NCBI RefSeq assembly: GCF_016097555.1
Contig: NC_054706.1
Span: 47,910,160-47,974,159 of the forward strand
Direction: 5' to 3'
Origin: Gigantopelta aegis
Lineage: Eukaryota > Mollusca > Gastropoda > Neomphalida > Peltospiridae
DNA length: 64,000 nt
Positions 44,911 through 56,082 of this stretch are shown piece by piece. The notes beneath the pieces are model-generated. The model made no database searches and had not been told where the DNA came from. It saw only the letters and a program-made list of their open reading frames with translations. Both the position numbers and the translations under genes were made by a program. Within the stretch, counting starts at the first letter, position 1; each line of letters opens with the position of its first letter.

Positions 44911-45360
44911 AAAGAAAGAAAGAAATGTTTTATTTAACGACGCACTCAGCACATTTTATTTACGGTTATATGGAAAGAAAGAAATGTTTTATTTAACGAC
45001 GCACTCAACACATTTTATTTACGGTTATATGGCGTCAGACATATGGTTAAGGACCACACAGATTTTGAGAGGAAACCCGCTGTCGCCACTACATGGGCTA
45101 CTCTTTCCGATTAGCAGCAAGGGATCTTTTATTTGCGCTTCCCACAGGCAGGATAGCACAAACCATGGCCTTTGTTGGACCAGTTATGGATCACTGGTCG
45201 GTGCAAGTGGTTTACACCTATCCATTGAGCCTTGCGGAGCACTCACTCAAGAGTTTGGAGTCGGTGTCTGGATTAAAAATCCCATGCCTCGACTGGGATC
45301 CGAACCCAGTACCTACCAGCCTGTAGACCGATGGCCTAACCACGATGCCACCGACGCCAG
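44911..45360 (-). mobile_element. SINE-C with doubled tail and perfect 16-bp target duplication
   Basis: Flanked by TATAATCGAGTTGAAA at 44895-44910 and 45361-45376. The tail is doubled (44911-44973, then from 44974); the head ends CGATGCCACCGACGCC. The target was itself a hairpin, since the left flank reads the inverse of the right flank. Confidence 0.92.
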
Positions 45361-45389
45361 TATAATCGAGTTGAAATGCTTCTCACAAA

Positions 45390-45490
45390 TCGTATTTATT
45401 TTATTTATTTTATTTATTTGTTTATTTGTTTATTTATTATTTATTAATTTATTAATTTATTTATTATTAATTAATTAATTAATTTAGTTT
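45390..45490. repeat. TTTA-rich simple repeat
   Basis: (TTTAT)n and (TTAA)n tracts. Confidence 0.95.
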
Positions 45491-45711
45491 TATGTTTTAC
45501 TTTTATTTGTTTTTATGAAAGATCGATGTCAGACTGATTATGTAAAATATAAGTAGTTATAGTTGAGCATAAATAGTCTGGCATCGAGCTTTCATGAAAA
45601 ATGAATAACCATTTGAGTAAAACATAAAAATAAATAAATAAATCGATGATGATGATGACGACAGTTAAAAAATGCGTTACTCGATTACAGTGGTACGACG
45701 TTTCAATTTTC

Positions 45712-45787
45712 CACACACGCACGCACGCACGCATGCATGCACGCACGCACGCACATAGACAGACACACACACACAGACATACACACA
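45712..45787. repeat. (ACGC)n and (CA)n simple repeat
   Basis: Tetranucleotide repeats passing into CA repeats; Cys/Val frames are by-products. Confidence 0.95.
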
Positions 45788-46255
45788 TAATTTAGAATGT
45801 TTATAATCAACTCTAATTAAATTAAAACATTTTCTACAAACACGAACAATTATAACCTAAATTCTTGTGAAATGTCGGAGTAACAAAAAATTATTCAAAT
45901 CCATATTTCAACGAGGGTGGGGATGGGGGTGGCTATCACCTCCCCCCCCCCCCCCCCCCCACCACCCTCGCTTCAGATGCCTTTGCTCAATCATCCACAT
46001 ACCAACAAAGCACACTTGACTGTTTTTATGTCGTCACAAGCTCCTTGGATAAGCATACAACACGAGAGGAAAGAGAGGTCATCACCCACCACCCCATCCG
46101 TGCTGTTCCAGCAAAATGAGCTGATCTGAAAACCTTAATATTAGTTGTACTCCATGTGCAGTGCGTAGTGATATCGTTGGAGCCCTACATTGCTGTTTGG
46201 CAATGCAAATTTATGAAAAAATGTTGTTATCCAAATTGGGGCACCTTCGTTTAAT

Positions 46256-46440
46256 TCCTATTTCTCGTTCCAGCCAGTGCATCACGACTGGTATATCTAA
46301 TGCCGTGGTAAGTGCTATCCTGTCTGTGGGATGGTGCATATAAAAGATCCCTTGTTACTATGGAAAAATTGTAGTGGGATTCCTCTCTAAAACTATACGT
46401 CAAAAATTACCAAATTGGTGTCCTTAAACAAAACAAAACA
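46256..46440 (+). mobile_element. SINE core with B-type tail, head missing
   Basis: Starts in the core (ATTTCTCGTTCCAGCCAGTG) and ends in an AACAAAACAAACC tail. Confidence 0.75.
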
Positions 46441-46578
46441 AACCAGCCTGCCCCCTCCCCCCCCCCCCACCACAACCACCATAAAAATGGGAGCATGCCT
46501 GTGGTTATCTTAGTTATCCGTATCTCATTAAATTTGATCAATAATATATACATACATATATACATATATATATATATA

Positions 46579-47532
46579 CAGTCAAACCTGTATATAACGG
46601 TCACCCAAGGGACCTGACAAAAGTGGCCGTTATAGACAGGTGGTCCTTATATACAGGTTCAAAATTAGAACCCATATATTAAAACATCACAACTGTCATA
46701 AAGAAAGAAAACATACATAGAAGACATACATGTGTCATAAATAAGATTTTTTTTATTACATGAGATTGTCCATGTCAGAAGATATTTTGTTTAATTGAAG
46801 GTTATTACCCCTGTGGCATGTTTAACTCATTTGTTTGTTTCATGTCACCGCTGATCCTTCAGTGGAGTCTGACCGTTGATTACAGCTGATTAAGATCATG
46901 AGTCATTAAATAATCCTAACACGGGACATCTTTAATGACCGCCGCCTTCAGCAGTTCATGTTTATTTATCAATCATGTCTGGCTAGAAACAATCAGACAC
47001 TTAACTTAACACCTCATTTGTTTTGTTTCTCGACACTCAATAGAGTGACCATACATACAGATTACATTATGTACAGCCAATGGGAAGTCGTCTACTGTTC
47101 AGTGAGGATGCTGAGAACCAATCGAATTACACCACCAGTAACTGCGTGTTACAGAAGTTATCGAGTGTCCGTTTGTTTTTCGATTACGATCAGAGAATTA
47201 CAATGGAACTTTACTTTGACGAAAAATAAACTGAAAGCTACAGACATGGCCATATAAACACATTTAATTTATAATTTTTAAGATGATTGAAAAAGTAAAG
47301 ACATAACCAAGGTAAAAAAATAAACTTAAAAACGTCTTCACGACGATCATCTTGTGACCGTTATAGCAGGTTCAACCTGTGATTTTGGGTGAAAAATAGT
47401 GACCGCTGGCCGTTTAGGACAGGTGACCGTTATGTACAAGTCAAACAAGGAAGGAAATGCATTGGGGGGATTTATAGTGGCCATTATAGGAAAGTGACCG
47501 TTATATACAGGTGACCGTTAGACCAGGTTCGG

Positions 47533-47535
<3 letters not shown>
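46579..47535. mobile_element. Pogo/Tigger-like non-autonomous DNA transposon
   Basis: Left end CAGTCAAACCTGTATATAAC followed by GGTCACC; right end the diverged inverse GACCAGGTTCGGCTG, with the subterminal motif GACCGTTAT repeated several times at both sides. Both ends sit in a TA dinucleotide tract, so the TA target is certain but the exact border is not. No transposase recognised in the interior. Confidence 0.7.

Positions 47536-47602
<67 letters not shown>
47536..47602. repeat. (TA)n microsatellite
   Basis: Long TA tract at the right side of the pogo-like element; a shorter one lies on its left. Confidence 0.95.
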
Positions 47603-47605
<3 letters not shown>

Positions 47606-47669
47606 GTTATTAATGAAGCAACCGCAAGTGTCCTCGACTCGTAAAGCAGATACACACCTTTAACGTACA

Positions 47670-47676
47670 CGTGTGT

Positions 47677-47707
<31 letters not shown>

Positions 47708-47712
47708 GGGGG
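47670..47712. repeat. (GT)n followed by poly-G
   Basis: Simple repeat next to a SINE-A head. Confidence 0.95.
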
Positions 47713-48040
47713 TCGGCACGTAGCTCAGTGGTACAGCGCTCGCCTGATACGCGATCGATCTAGGATCGATTTCCGTCGGTGGGTCCATTGGGCTATTTCT
47801 CGTTCCAGCCAGTACACCACGACTGGTATATCAAAAGCCGTGGTATGTACTACCCTGTCTGTGGGATGGTGCATTTGAAAGATCCCTTGCTGCTAATCGA
47901 AAAGAGTAGCCCATGAAGTGGCGACAGCGGGTTTCCTCTCTCAATATCTGTATGGTCCTTAACCATATGTCTGACGCCATATAACCGTAAATAAAATATG
48001 TTGAGTGCCTCGTTAAATAAAACAGTTCCTTCCTTCCTTA
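47713..48040 (+). mobile_element. SINE-A, near full length
   Basis: Head (GGCACGTAGCTCAGTGGTAC), core and tail ending in TTCC repeats. Confidence 0.88.
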
Positions 48041-48417
48041 GTACACGCAAACTTAGGATAACTACAAGCCTTACGTAACAGCTTGCGTGCATTTTAAAAT
48101 ACTAATATGACAGGGTGCATGGCTACAGACAAGGCCACGAGCTGGCACTAACGAGTTTTTGACGACCTTTTCAAAAAAGCTGCTGGATATTTCTGATCAT
48201 CTAATACAATAATTCAGAATTCAAAGAGATGCTATCTCAAACTTAATTAGTAGACTTATATCGACCATGGACATATCGGATATCGGCTGAAATAATATTA
48301 ATGTGTGCGCGTGTGCGCGTGTGCGCGTGTGTATGTATGCAGATATTTATCGTATTTAACATGATTTAAATATTTATAAAACATTATACGGATAAATACA
48401 TTCAGGATTCTTGTCGG

Positions 48418-48851
48418 TAGAGTTTCCACGAGTACTCCAGCACTCGGGCACGGGGTCGAGTCTAGCAAGATTCGAGTCCGTTCACAGGACTCGAGTACTC
48501 GTACAAGGTGGAATACAATGATCAGCTATAATACAATGGACAATGTAGGACAATAATTTCAACAGCAGATAATCAACTGTATAAGTTACACAATAGTTAT
48601 ATGATCATGCGCTAGTTTCTCTTTTTAAACTAGCCGTCTGTCACAACACTGAACATATCAACCAGTTTCTAAATGCAGTACAATGGCATTATTTGGCATC
48701 CATTTTCAGCTCTGGAATTAAGTTGCATAATTCTATTTTACTTTATTCCTTAATCTCATCATCATCTAGTGTAAGTGTCGGGTACTCGGGCCCGGGTCGA
48801 GTTTGACCCTTAAGTACTCGAGTCCAGTATACTGGACTCGTGGAGGCCATA
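48418..48851. mobile_element. hAT-like MITE, 434 bp, 8-bp target duplication
   Basis: Flanked by CTTGTCGG at 48410-48417 and 48852-48859. Ends TAGAGTTTCCACGAGT and (inverse) TATGGCCTCCACGAGT. Inner arms continue with GGGTCGAGT/ACTCGAGT motifs. The 8-bp duplication is the hAT hallmark. No transposase. Confidence 0.82.
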
Positions 48852-48945
48852 CTTGTCGGGATTTCTTTTCACCCAGTTACTTAAAATTGTGTTCGGTATT
48901 TGAAATAAAATTAAATGATACATATGAAATTTGAGCTACGGCACA

Positions 48946-49161
48946 GGCAGGATAGCACAAACCATGGCCTTTGTTGAACCAATTATGGATCACTGGGTGG
49001 TGCAAGTGGTTTACACCTACCCATTGAGCCTTGCAGAGCACTCACTCTGGGTTTGGAGTCGATATCTGGATTAAAAATCCCATGCCTCCAACTGAGATCC
49101 GAACCCAGTACCTACCAGCCTGTAGACTGATGGCCTAACCACGACACCACCGAGGCCGGCT
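48946..49161 (-). mobile_element. SINE-C head fragment
   Basis: Complete head (CACCGAGGCCGGC at the right) but only the start of the core, so the 3' part is missing, unlike the usual 5' truncation. Confidence 0.75.
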
Positions 49162-50540
49162 AAATAAAAGAAAGACAGAAACATAATAAAATAAATAAAT
49201 AAAATAAGATAAATAAAATAATAAATAAAATGAGTGCGTATGAGTACATGTATATAAATAAATAAATACAATAAGATAAATAAATATATGTTTTAAAACT
49301 TCGTAAATATCAGATATTATTTCAAGTGAAGTTATGTGTATCTGATATAAATGATAGTGAAAATAAAACAAAATAAATAAATAAACAAATAAAATAAGAT
49401 AAATAAATAAACAATAATTTGTGGATAGACATGTAGCATTGATTAGTAGTTGTACGACTGTCTTTTTTAATGAAACGATAAGGGGAAAATAGAGCTGTGA
49501 TAAAGATCTATGTGAGGTAGGTTTTGTTTTTATTTAGGGGGAAGGGGAGGCATATTTTATTAAATTTTAAATTCTGTTACATGTGGAGAATTAAACATCA
49601 CTGGAAATCTGCGTGAATATTTAACTATAATTCTAATGGTTAAAAGTAGCAAACACATTCCACTTAAGTTAATTTTATTGTATGAATCTTTTAATCTTGC
49701 GTTGTCAAAACCCTTGACAGGCGGTTCCAGAGACTTCATGTAAGTTAATGTTTCACTGCTTTACGTTAGTCGCTAGATATTCACAGCTCCTATGAAGCTA
49801 CTCACGATGCTCATGACAACTGTCATCATGCCCCACCCCCAAGTTGTAAATAGCCTGGATACAGTCTAATTCAGCCAGGGACGTTACTCTTCGCGCATAT
49901 GCGCAATTGGAATGTGAAAAAGGTTTATTAAAAAAACTGTTGGGTGTAATCAATAGTTTCAATCCATACTTCATACATTCTTTAAAAGGACCCCCCCCCC
50001 CCCCCCCCCCTAAAAAAACACAAAAAAACAACAACAAAAAAACCCAAACCCAAAAATCCAACAACAAGAATAAAAAACAAACCATGCAGGGAATTATAAA
50101 CAATTCCTAAAAACTACTGTTGTATTGTGACGGGGAACGGTATATTCACACACCCTTTACGAGGCGCCACGTACACCAACCCACAACAAGCCCCACTGAT
50201 GCCAATGTGGCCAACAAGATTTACATGTGTCAATGCATTAATTACCGTTGATGAATATGTAGATGAATCCCACGTGCACGAACGTTTTAGTAGCATCATG
50301 CTTTTCATTATAATTATTGTTTAACAGCACCAAGGAAAAAAAAAGAAAAAAAAAGAAAAAGATACGCAAAGAAAAGAATAATGCTTGAAAAAAGCTATCA
50401 TCCAAACAAGCAAACAACCAAACAATCAACCAACCAAACAAACAAACAAATAACCAAACAAACAAACACCAAAAACCTCAACAACAAGAACAAAAACAAA
50501 ACAAACTAAACTAATCTGAATTAAACTGAACTAAACATAA
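49162..50540. other. Intergenic, AT-rich, simple repeats
   Basis: AAATAAAT tracts (49165-49410), a C run (49990-50010), CAAA/AACA-rich stretches (50390-50540). No gene recognised. Confidence 0.5.
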
Positions 50541-50558
50541 ATAAACTAAACTAAAACT

Positions 50559-50614
50559 ATCCCTGTCCCGAGTCAGACTCCCGATCCTATCGGAGGCCGG
50601 ACTCGGGATAGGTG
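50559..50614. repeat. Short hairpin
   Basis: CTATCCCTGTCCCGAGTCAG and its approximate inverse GGCCGGACTCGGGATAGG around a short loop. Confidence 0.7.
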
Positions 50615-50771
50615 TGTTCGAAACCTTAGTGGTATATGGACACGTTAAACAAGTTACTAAGCTAAAATAAACTAAACTAAACTAAAATGAAGTGACCTGA
50701 TCTAATGCTACCTCGATTTGAGTTTTTTCCCCCTTTATTATTACTGTGAAACCCCATTTATGATGATAGTC

Positions 50772-51100
50772 AGGACGTAGCTCGAGTGGTAAAGCGCTTG
50801 CCGGATACGCGATCGATCTAGGATCGATTCCCGTCAGTGGGCCCATTGGGCTATTTCTCGTTCAAGCCACTGCTCTACAACTGCCGGTGTAACAAAGACC
50901 GTGGTATGTACTATCCTGTCTGTGGGATGGTGCATATAAAAAAAATCCCTTGCTGCTAATTGAAAAGAGTATCCCATGAAGTGACGACAGCGGGTTTGCT
51001 CTCTCAATATTTGTGTGGTCCTTAACCATATGTCCGACGCCATATAGCCGTAAATAAAATGTGTTGAGTGCGTCGTTAAATAAAACATTTCCTTTCCTTT
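50772..51100 (+). mobile_element. SINE-A, near full length
   Basis: Head (GGACGTAGCTCGAGTGGTAA), core and tail ending in a TTTCC run. Confidence 0.87.
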
Positions 51101-52410
51101 CCATTCATAATGACCACCTCATTATTAAAATCAATATTTTAAAGACGTAACCCTCCTTTAACACTAAGGCTATCCCACTATTAGGCTGCGGATTACGATC
51201 AGTGAAGTCAGGCCCGAGGTAAGACTTCTAAACTGAGGGCACAATATCTAGTGGAGGGTGGGGGTGGGGTTGGGGACAAGTCACATTTTTACTTTTATTC
51301 ATATAGAGTAGGACAAAAAATTATACTTTTGACCTCGGAGTTGGGGGTGGGGCTGGGGTACAGGTTTCTACGGGCTTGTGATAACTTGGTCCATTGTGTT
51401 AAATTTAATTATAAGTGGTGTTCCAAAACATCTAATTAAATAGGTGATTTTTTTGTGTGTTTTTTTAGTTGTTTTTTTATTATTATTATTATTATTATTT
51501 TTATCTACATGGAAGTACAGATTTATTGGTCTCATACTAGTCAGTAACAATTAAATCGGTTTCCACATTATCACAGGGTTACAAATAATAATTTCAAGAA
51601 ACAAATGGGGTGGGGGGGGGGTAGGAAGGGGAACGCACATATAAATATAAACCATCGCTGCTGCTACTGGATCAAGAAAAGTGTGGTGGAGGGGGGGGGG
51701 GCACATGCTCCACCCAACCCCCCGCCCTCACCCCTACCCACCGCTTCCTACACCAGTGAATATATATTCTTTCCTGGATAACTAATTATTTAAGCGTGTT
51801 GAACAGTAGCATTTGAATATGAACAGTTTGAAACGGCTTGGGTGTGTTGATATTCTGTTTAAATGAGTGATTTTTCTTTCTTTTTGTTTTATTTGTTTTT
51901 GGGTAACATTTTTGGCAATGGAAATTAATTTGGTCCTGCAGAACCTTTGTAGTCTCGCTCAGACTAATAACGCTTTCTTGTTACCGACTGGTACAATGTT
52001 ATATTAGTTCGTTGCTATAAAATTGTATATGTGCGTAACAATTTCAAATACTGGTTTTATTTGCATAGCTTATTTTGTTTTGGTCATCGATGGAAATAAC
52101 TAAATGCACACGTATTATTAAGTCCACCAATTCCATCTTTAACCGATAGTTAACAACTGTATAATTCTGGCTGTCAATTTAGAACAATTATAACCAGGTA
52201 TATGTGTTCAAATTTTAGGCTAATATTATCGTTAATTATAATATATGAAATAATTTGTCATTCATCACCTATTTTCGTTTTCTACATACAAAAAAAATAA
52301 AATATGTAGACCTATATGTAAACGTATAAAATAATAATGTATGTTGGGCAATGGAAAAATTAAGCAACCCAAAGGCATACAACCAGAGTTATGGATTTAT
52401 TCTAGGCTAA
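51101..52410. other. Intergenic without recognised genes
   Basis: Contains G-rich and T-rich low-complexity tracts (51250-51370, 51440-51500, 51608-51700). Nothing else recognised. Confidence 0.45.
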
Positions 52411-54400
52411 TGTGGGGCGAAATTGAGTGCTTGTTAGTGGGTCCGACTATTTACCCCAAGATACCCCAAGACATCCCAAGATACCCCCAAACACCACAAG
52501 ACACCACCAAGATACCCCAAGACTCCATAAATATTTTTTTAAAATTAATTAAAATGTACTATTTTATAAAATATTTAGTGGAAAACGACTTAAAGAATTA
52601 CCATCGATGTCCCAAACTGCGTTCACCTAATGACATAGTTCACCAAGGTAAACATCTACGGTCCGTTTTTTTAAATTTTGACATTTATCATCACAATAAT
52701 AAATATCGTGCCGGAGACGTTTATCTTGATGAACTACTAATGACAAAAACACAAATACGATATTTACAGAAATACTATTCTACAATATGTGAAACAAAAT
52801 AAATTGCATTCAAGTAACGTAAAAAATCAACAATGTGGACATAAAACAAATCCATTCTAATAAATAAAAGTGAAACACCCTCTGGTAAACAGGAAAGGGT
52901 GCAACGTTTCTAACTGCGTTCAGGCGCATGCGTTTGCAAAAAGTATCGTACTGCACATGTGTGGTTTGTCATTTTCCATTTTTACGGCAACCACATGAAA
53001 AAATATATGTTTCTAATTATGCACAGTTGCCAAACACTTAATATATTAATTTTTTTAAAGGAAAAATTCAACTTGTCAAGCGTTCTGGTCCGGTCCGCGT
53101 TTTATCAACATACATCACTCACACTTGATGTTAATACTGATAGGCATTACTTTCATACCTGCGAATAGTTTGTAAAATATAATTTTTTTAATGAATTGAT
53201 TCTAAATTAACACAATTTATATACTCAAAATTATTTACGACTGTTATGAATGGATTATGAATATTATTCACTAAACTAGAGGCACAAAAATGTAGCATAC
53301 CTTTTGCAGATCGAATATAATAATTGAAAACAAATTCTAACAACAGGGGTCTTAAAAATCGTAAAAGTTAAATTCTTTGGCGTTGTTAATTTGGCACATG
53401 TGAGGTCATGTGACACGCACCAAATGTTAATTCATCTTTCTCCATTTTAAGTCAATTTCTACGAGTCATGTGGACCCGATATCGGTAATTTTAAGGAATA
53501 AACAAAAACGACTTAGTAAAATTAATGGTTTTAGGGGATTGTAAAGTTTTGTATTTATATACTTACTTTTCTCAACTTTATTGTTTATAAAAATGTTCCT
53601 GAACTGTGAAGAAAAACCTCATAAATGAACGACATGCCGATGACAACAAATCGGATGCATATTGCGCGAACCGTACACAAGAAAACAAAGTGAACAGAAT
53701 TTGAAGCATAACGCAATTAGGGACGTTGATGATAATTTTAAGCCTTAATGACAGCCGATTGCTAAGGGAGATAATCAACTATTTACCCCAAGACATCACA
53801 GTCTGTGTGTGTGTGTATGTATAAACCAACAACAGCAAGAAAATATGTACCTCTTTTAAAAATAAAAATAATATACATTTTAAAGCCTTGGGGGTATATG
53901 GGGTATCGTGGGTAAATATTTGATTATCTCCCTTAGCAATCGGCTGTCATTAAGGCTTAAAATTAATTCTTTTACTTCATTTTCCACTAAATATTTTATA
54001 AAATATTACATTTTAATTAATTAAAAAAATATTTATGGAGTCTTGGGGTGTCTTGGTGGTGTCTTGGGGTATCTTGAGGTGTCTTGGGGGTAAATAGTCA
54101 GACCGCTTGTTAGTTGTTTGAGGATGGATCCATTCAACTGATTGGGTTTTGTCTTGTTCCATACAGTGCACCACAACTGGTCAAAGGCCATGATATGTGC
54201 TTTCCTATCTGTGGGAAAGTGCATGCATAGGGGCCTATAAAAGATACCTTAATTGCTGCATTAGAACAAATATAGCGGGTTTCCTCTGATGACTACGTGT
54301 CAGAATTACCAAAATTATGTTTGACATCCAATAGCCAATGATTGATTAATCAATGTGCTCTAGTGGTGTCATTAAACAAAATAAAGTTTTATTCCTAATG
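52411..54400 (+). mobile_element. SINE-B split by a 1.67-kb inverted-repeat element
   Basis: The left remnant is the SINE head (GGGGCGAAATTGAGTGCTTG); the right remnant resumes with GGATGGATCCATTCAACTGA, core and B-type tail ending at about 54390. The break carries a 9-bp duplication, GCTTGTTAG. Confidence 0.72.
52438..54104. mobile_element. Inverted-repeat element with 9-bp target duplication (Mutator-like style), non-autonomous
   Basis: Flanked by GCTTGTTAG at 52429-52437 and 54105-54113. The arms are about 150 bp: GTCCGACTATTTACCCCAAG at the left, inverse CTTGGGGGTAAATAGTCAGA at the right. They contain tandem ACCCCAAGAC-type 9-10-bp subterminal repeats, followed by matched AT-rich sequence (TTTATAAAATATTTAGTGGA and inverse). 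A further inner hairpin lies at 53733-53965. The 153-codon frame at 52341-52802 crosses the left arm and is not a transposase that I recognise. Long arms plus a 9-bp duplication fit Mutator-like elements; this is an inference. Confidence 0.65.
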
Positions 54401-54607
54401 AACAATAATTTATTTTTAGGCAAACACTTGAAACAGCCCTTGTAATCTATGCCAGTATTGCAAAAGCTTAAGTAAACTTAATAAAAAGTCATCATTTTGT
54501 TTCTTCAGTGAAGAAATTTTAAATAGTTATTTTGAGGCAGAGACGCTGAGAGTGTATTTAGCTTTTTTTTAACTCAACATACATGTATGTACCCGAAACA
54601 TGTATTC

Positions 54608-54993
54608 GAAAGCTGGGCGGTATTAAAATTTCAGGTTCAGTATCAGTATTTTTGTGGTAATTTACCTCAGTATCGGTATGGTATTCAATATCAAATTGAT
54701 ACAATACTGATATCGAGCGGTGTTACTGGTATACTAGTCTTAAATGCATGCCCGAGTTAAGTCTCATCCGCTCATCCGTCTAAATAAAATTAAATACACA
54801 AGGCCCTCAATATTTCTCTCTCTTCTTTTCAGCTAGTTTGTGTTCATCAGATATATTGTTAGTGCTTTACTAAATAGCGTAAAACATTTTTCAGTACCAA
54901 AATTTCTTTATTTTGAGATTTGCTCTGTACGGTAAATCGATATTGGCATAATACCAATGCTGAATGGTATATACGGTATACCGGCCAGCTCTA
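54608..54993. mobile_element. hAT-like MITE, 386 bp, 8-bp target duplication
   Basis: Flanked by ATGTATTC at 54600-54607 and 54994-55001. Ends GAAAGCTGGGCGGTAT and (inverse) TAGAGCTGGCCGGTAT. Interior rich in CAGTATCGGTAT-type motifs. No coding capacity. Confidence 0.8.
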
Positions 54994-55407
54994 ATGTATT
55001 CTACTGTTTATAACTAGTAGTTTTTCTAAGGACCATCCATAAAGTATGTACATGCTGAGAAGGAGTGAGGTGGTGGGGGGTGAAGGATGTAAAAGGTATG
55101 AGGGGAGGGGAATTCACTGACAGAGTATTATATATACTCCAAGCTCTTAATTGTATTCAGTGTATTTTTCAGTGTGAAAGATTGATGTGCTCTTGTACAA
55201 TGGGTGAGTGGTGGGTAATGATCAGTCATATAAAAGGTATACATTTGCTTTGTTTGTTATATTTTTTTGAAATAGAAAATCCTAGATTTTCTTTGTACAT
55301 GCATACTTTTTGAATGCCACTAAGGCGATTTTCTAAACTGCAAGGATTTAACATGTATGTACATGTATAGAAGTCCTATAAAATTATAATATTTTCTGTA
55401 ATTTCAG

Positions 55408-56082
55408 CTTATGGATCCAGCATTATGGAGCATCTTCATGATGGTTTCCATTATTGTGTTTATCGTGTTGTTGTCCCGTCTGTACCGACAGTACCGCCTG
55501 CGTCACTATGAAGTCCCCGCCCCAGACATCCGTGAGGGCCACCAGTGGTTCATGGTGGACACCTTCCCGGAACCCACATTCTGTAACATCGGACACTATC
55601 AGATAATACACGGAGCCCAGTGTGAGTCTTGCGGAGTCCGTGTGGACGACCACAGCATGAAAGATGCCAACATGCAACTGCCATGCAAGGCACCTTGTTC
55701 CACAGAGGAGGTGATGCGGCATCACTGGGTTCAGGGCAATCTCCCCTTGTCCAGCCAGTGTGATGTGTGTGCAGAAGAATGCGGGACATTAAACCAGCTG
55801 ATCGACCAGAGGTGTTGTTGGTGTCAGAGAACGGTTCACGAGCAGTGCATAACGAAAACAAATCTCTGCAACCTTGGCAAGTACAGGGCCGAGATTGTCC
55901 CGCCGACGTGCATTGAGCTCATGTGGACGGGGCTGGGCCGAAAGCATCTCATCGTGAAGTCAGTGAAGAAGCCGTCCATTCCTCACTGGAGTCCACTGGT
56001 GGTTCTGGCAAATCGCAAGAGTGGAAACAATGAAGGGGAACAACTGTTGCGGACATTTCGATCAGTGCTTAATCCAACTCAG
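55408..56082 (+). CDS. DGKE: DGKE exon with membrane helix, both C1 domains and start of the kinase domain
   Basis: One long exon encodes residues 1-224. The start choice is supported by the hydrophobic N-terminus directly after the ATG and by the length of vertebrate DGKE up to this point. The second C1 domain keeps all ligands (H104, C117, C120, C135, C138, H143, C146, C153). Confidence 0.93.

Noticed and set aside
52341-52802. 153-codon frame as a gene or transposase
   Set aside because: It crosses from SINE remnant into the arm of an inverted-repeat element and reads its tandem motif as PQDT-like repeats.
55423-55861. Minus-strand frames of about 100 codons
   Set aside because: Shadows of the long DGKE exon.
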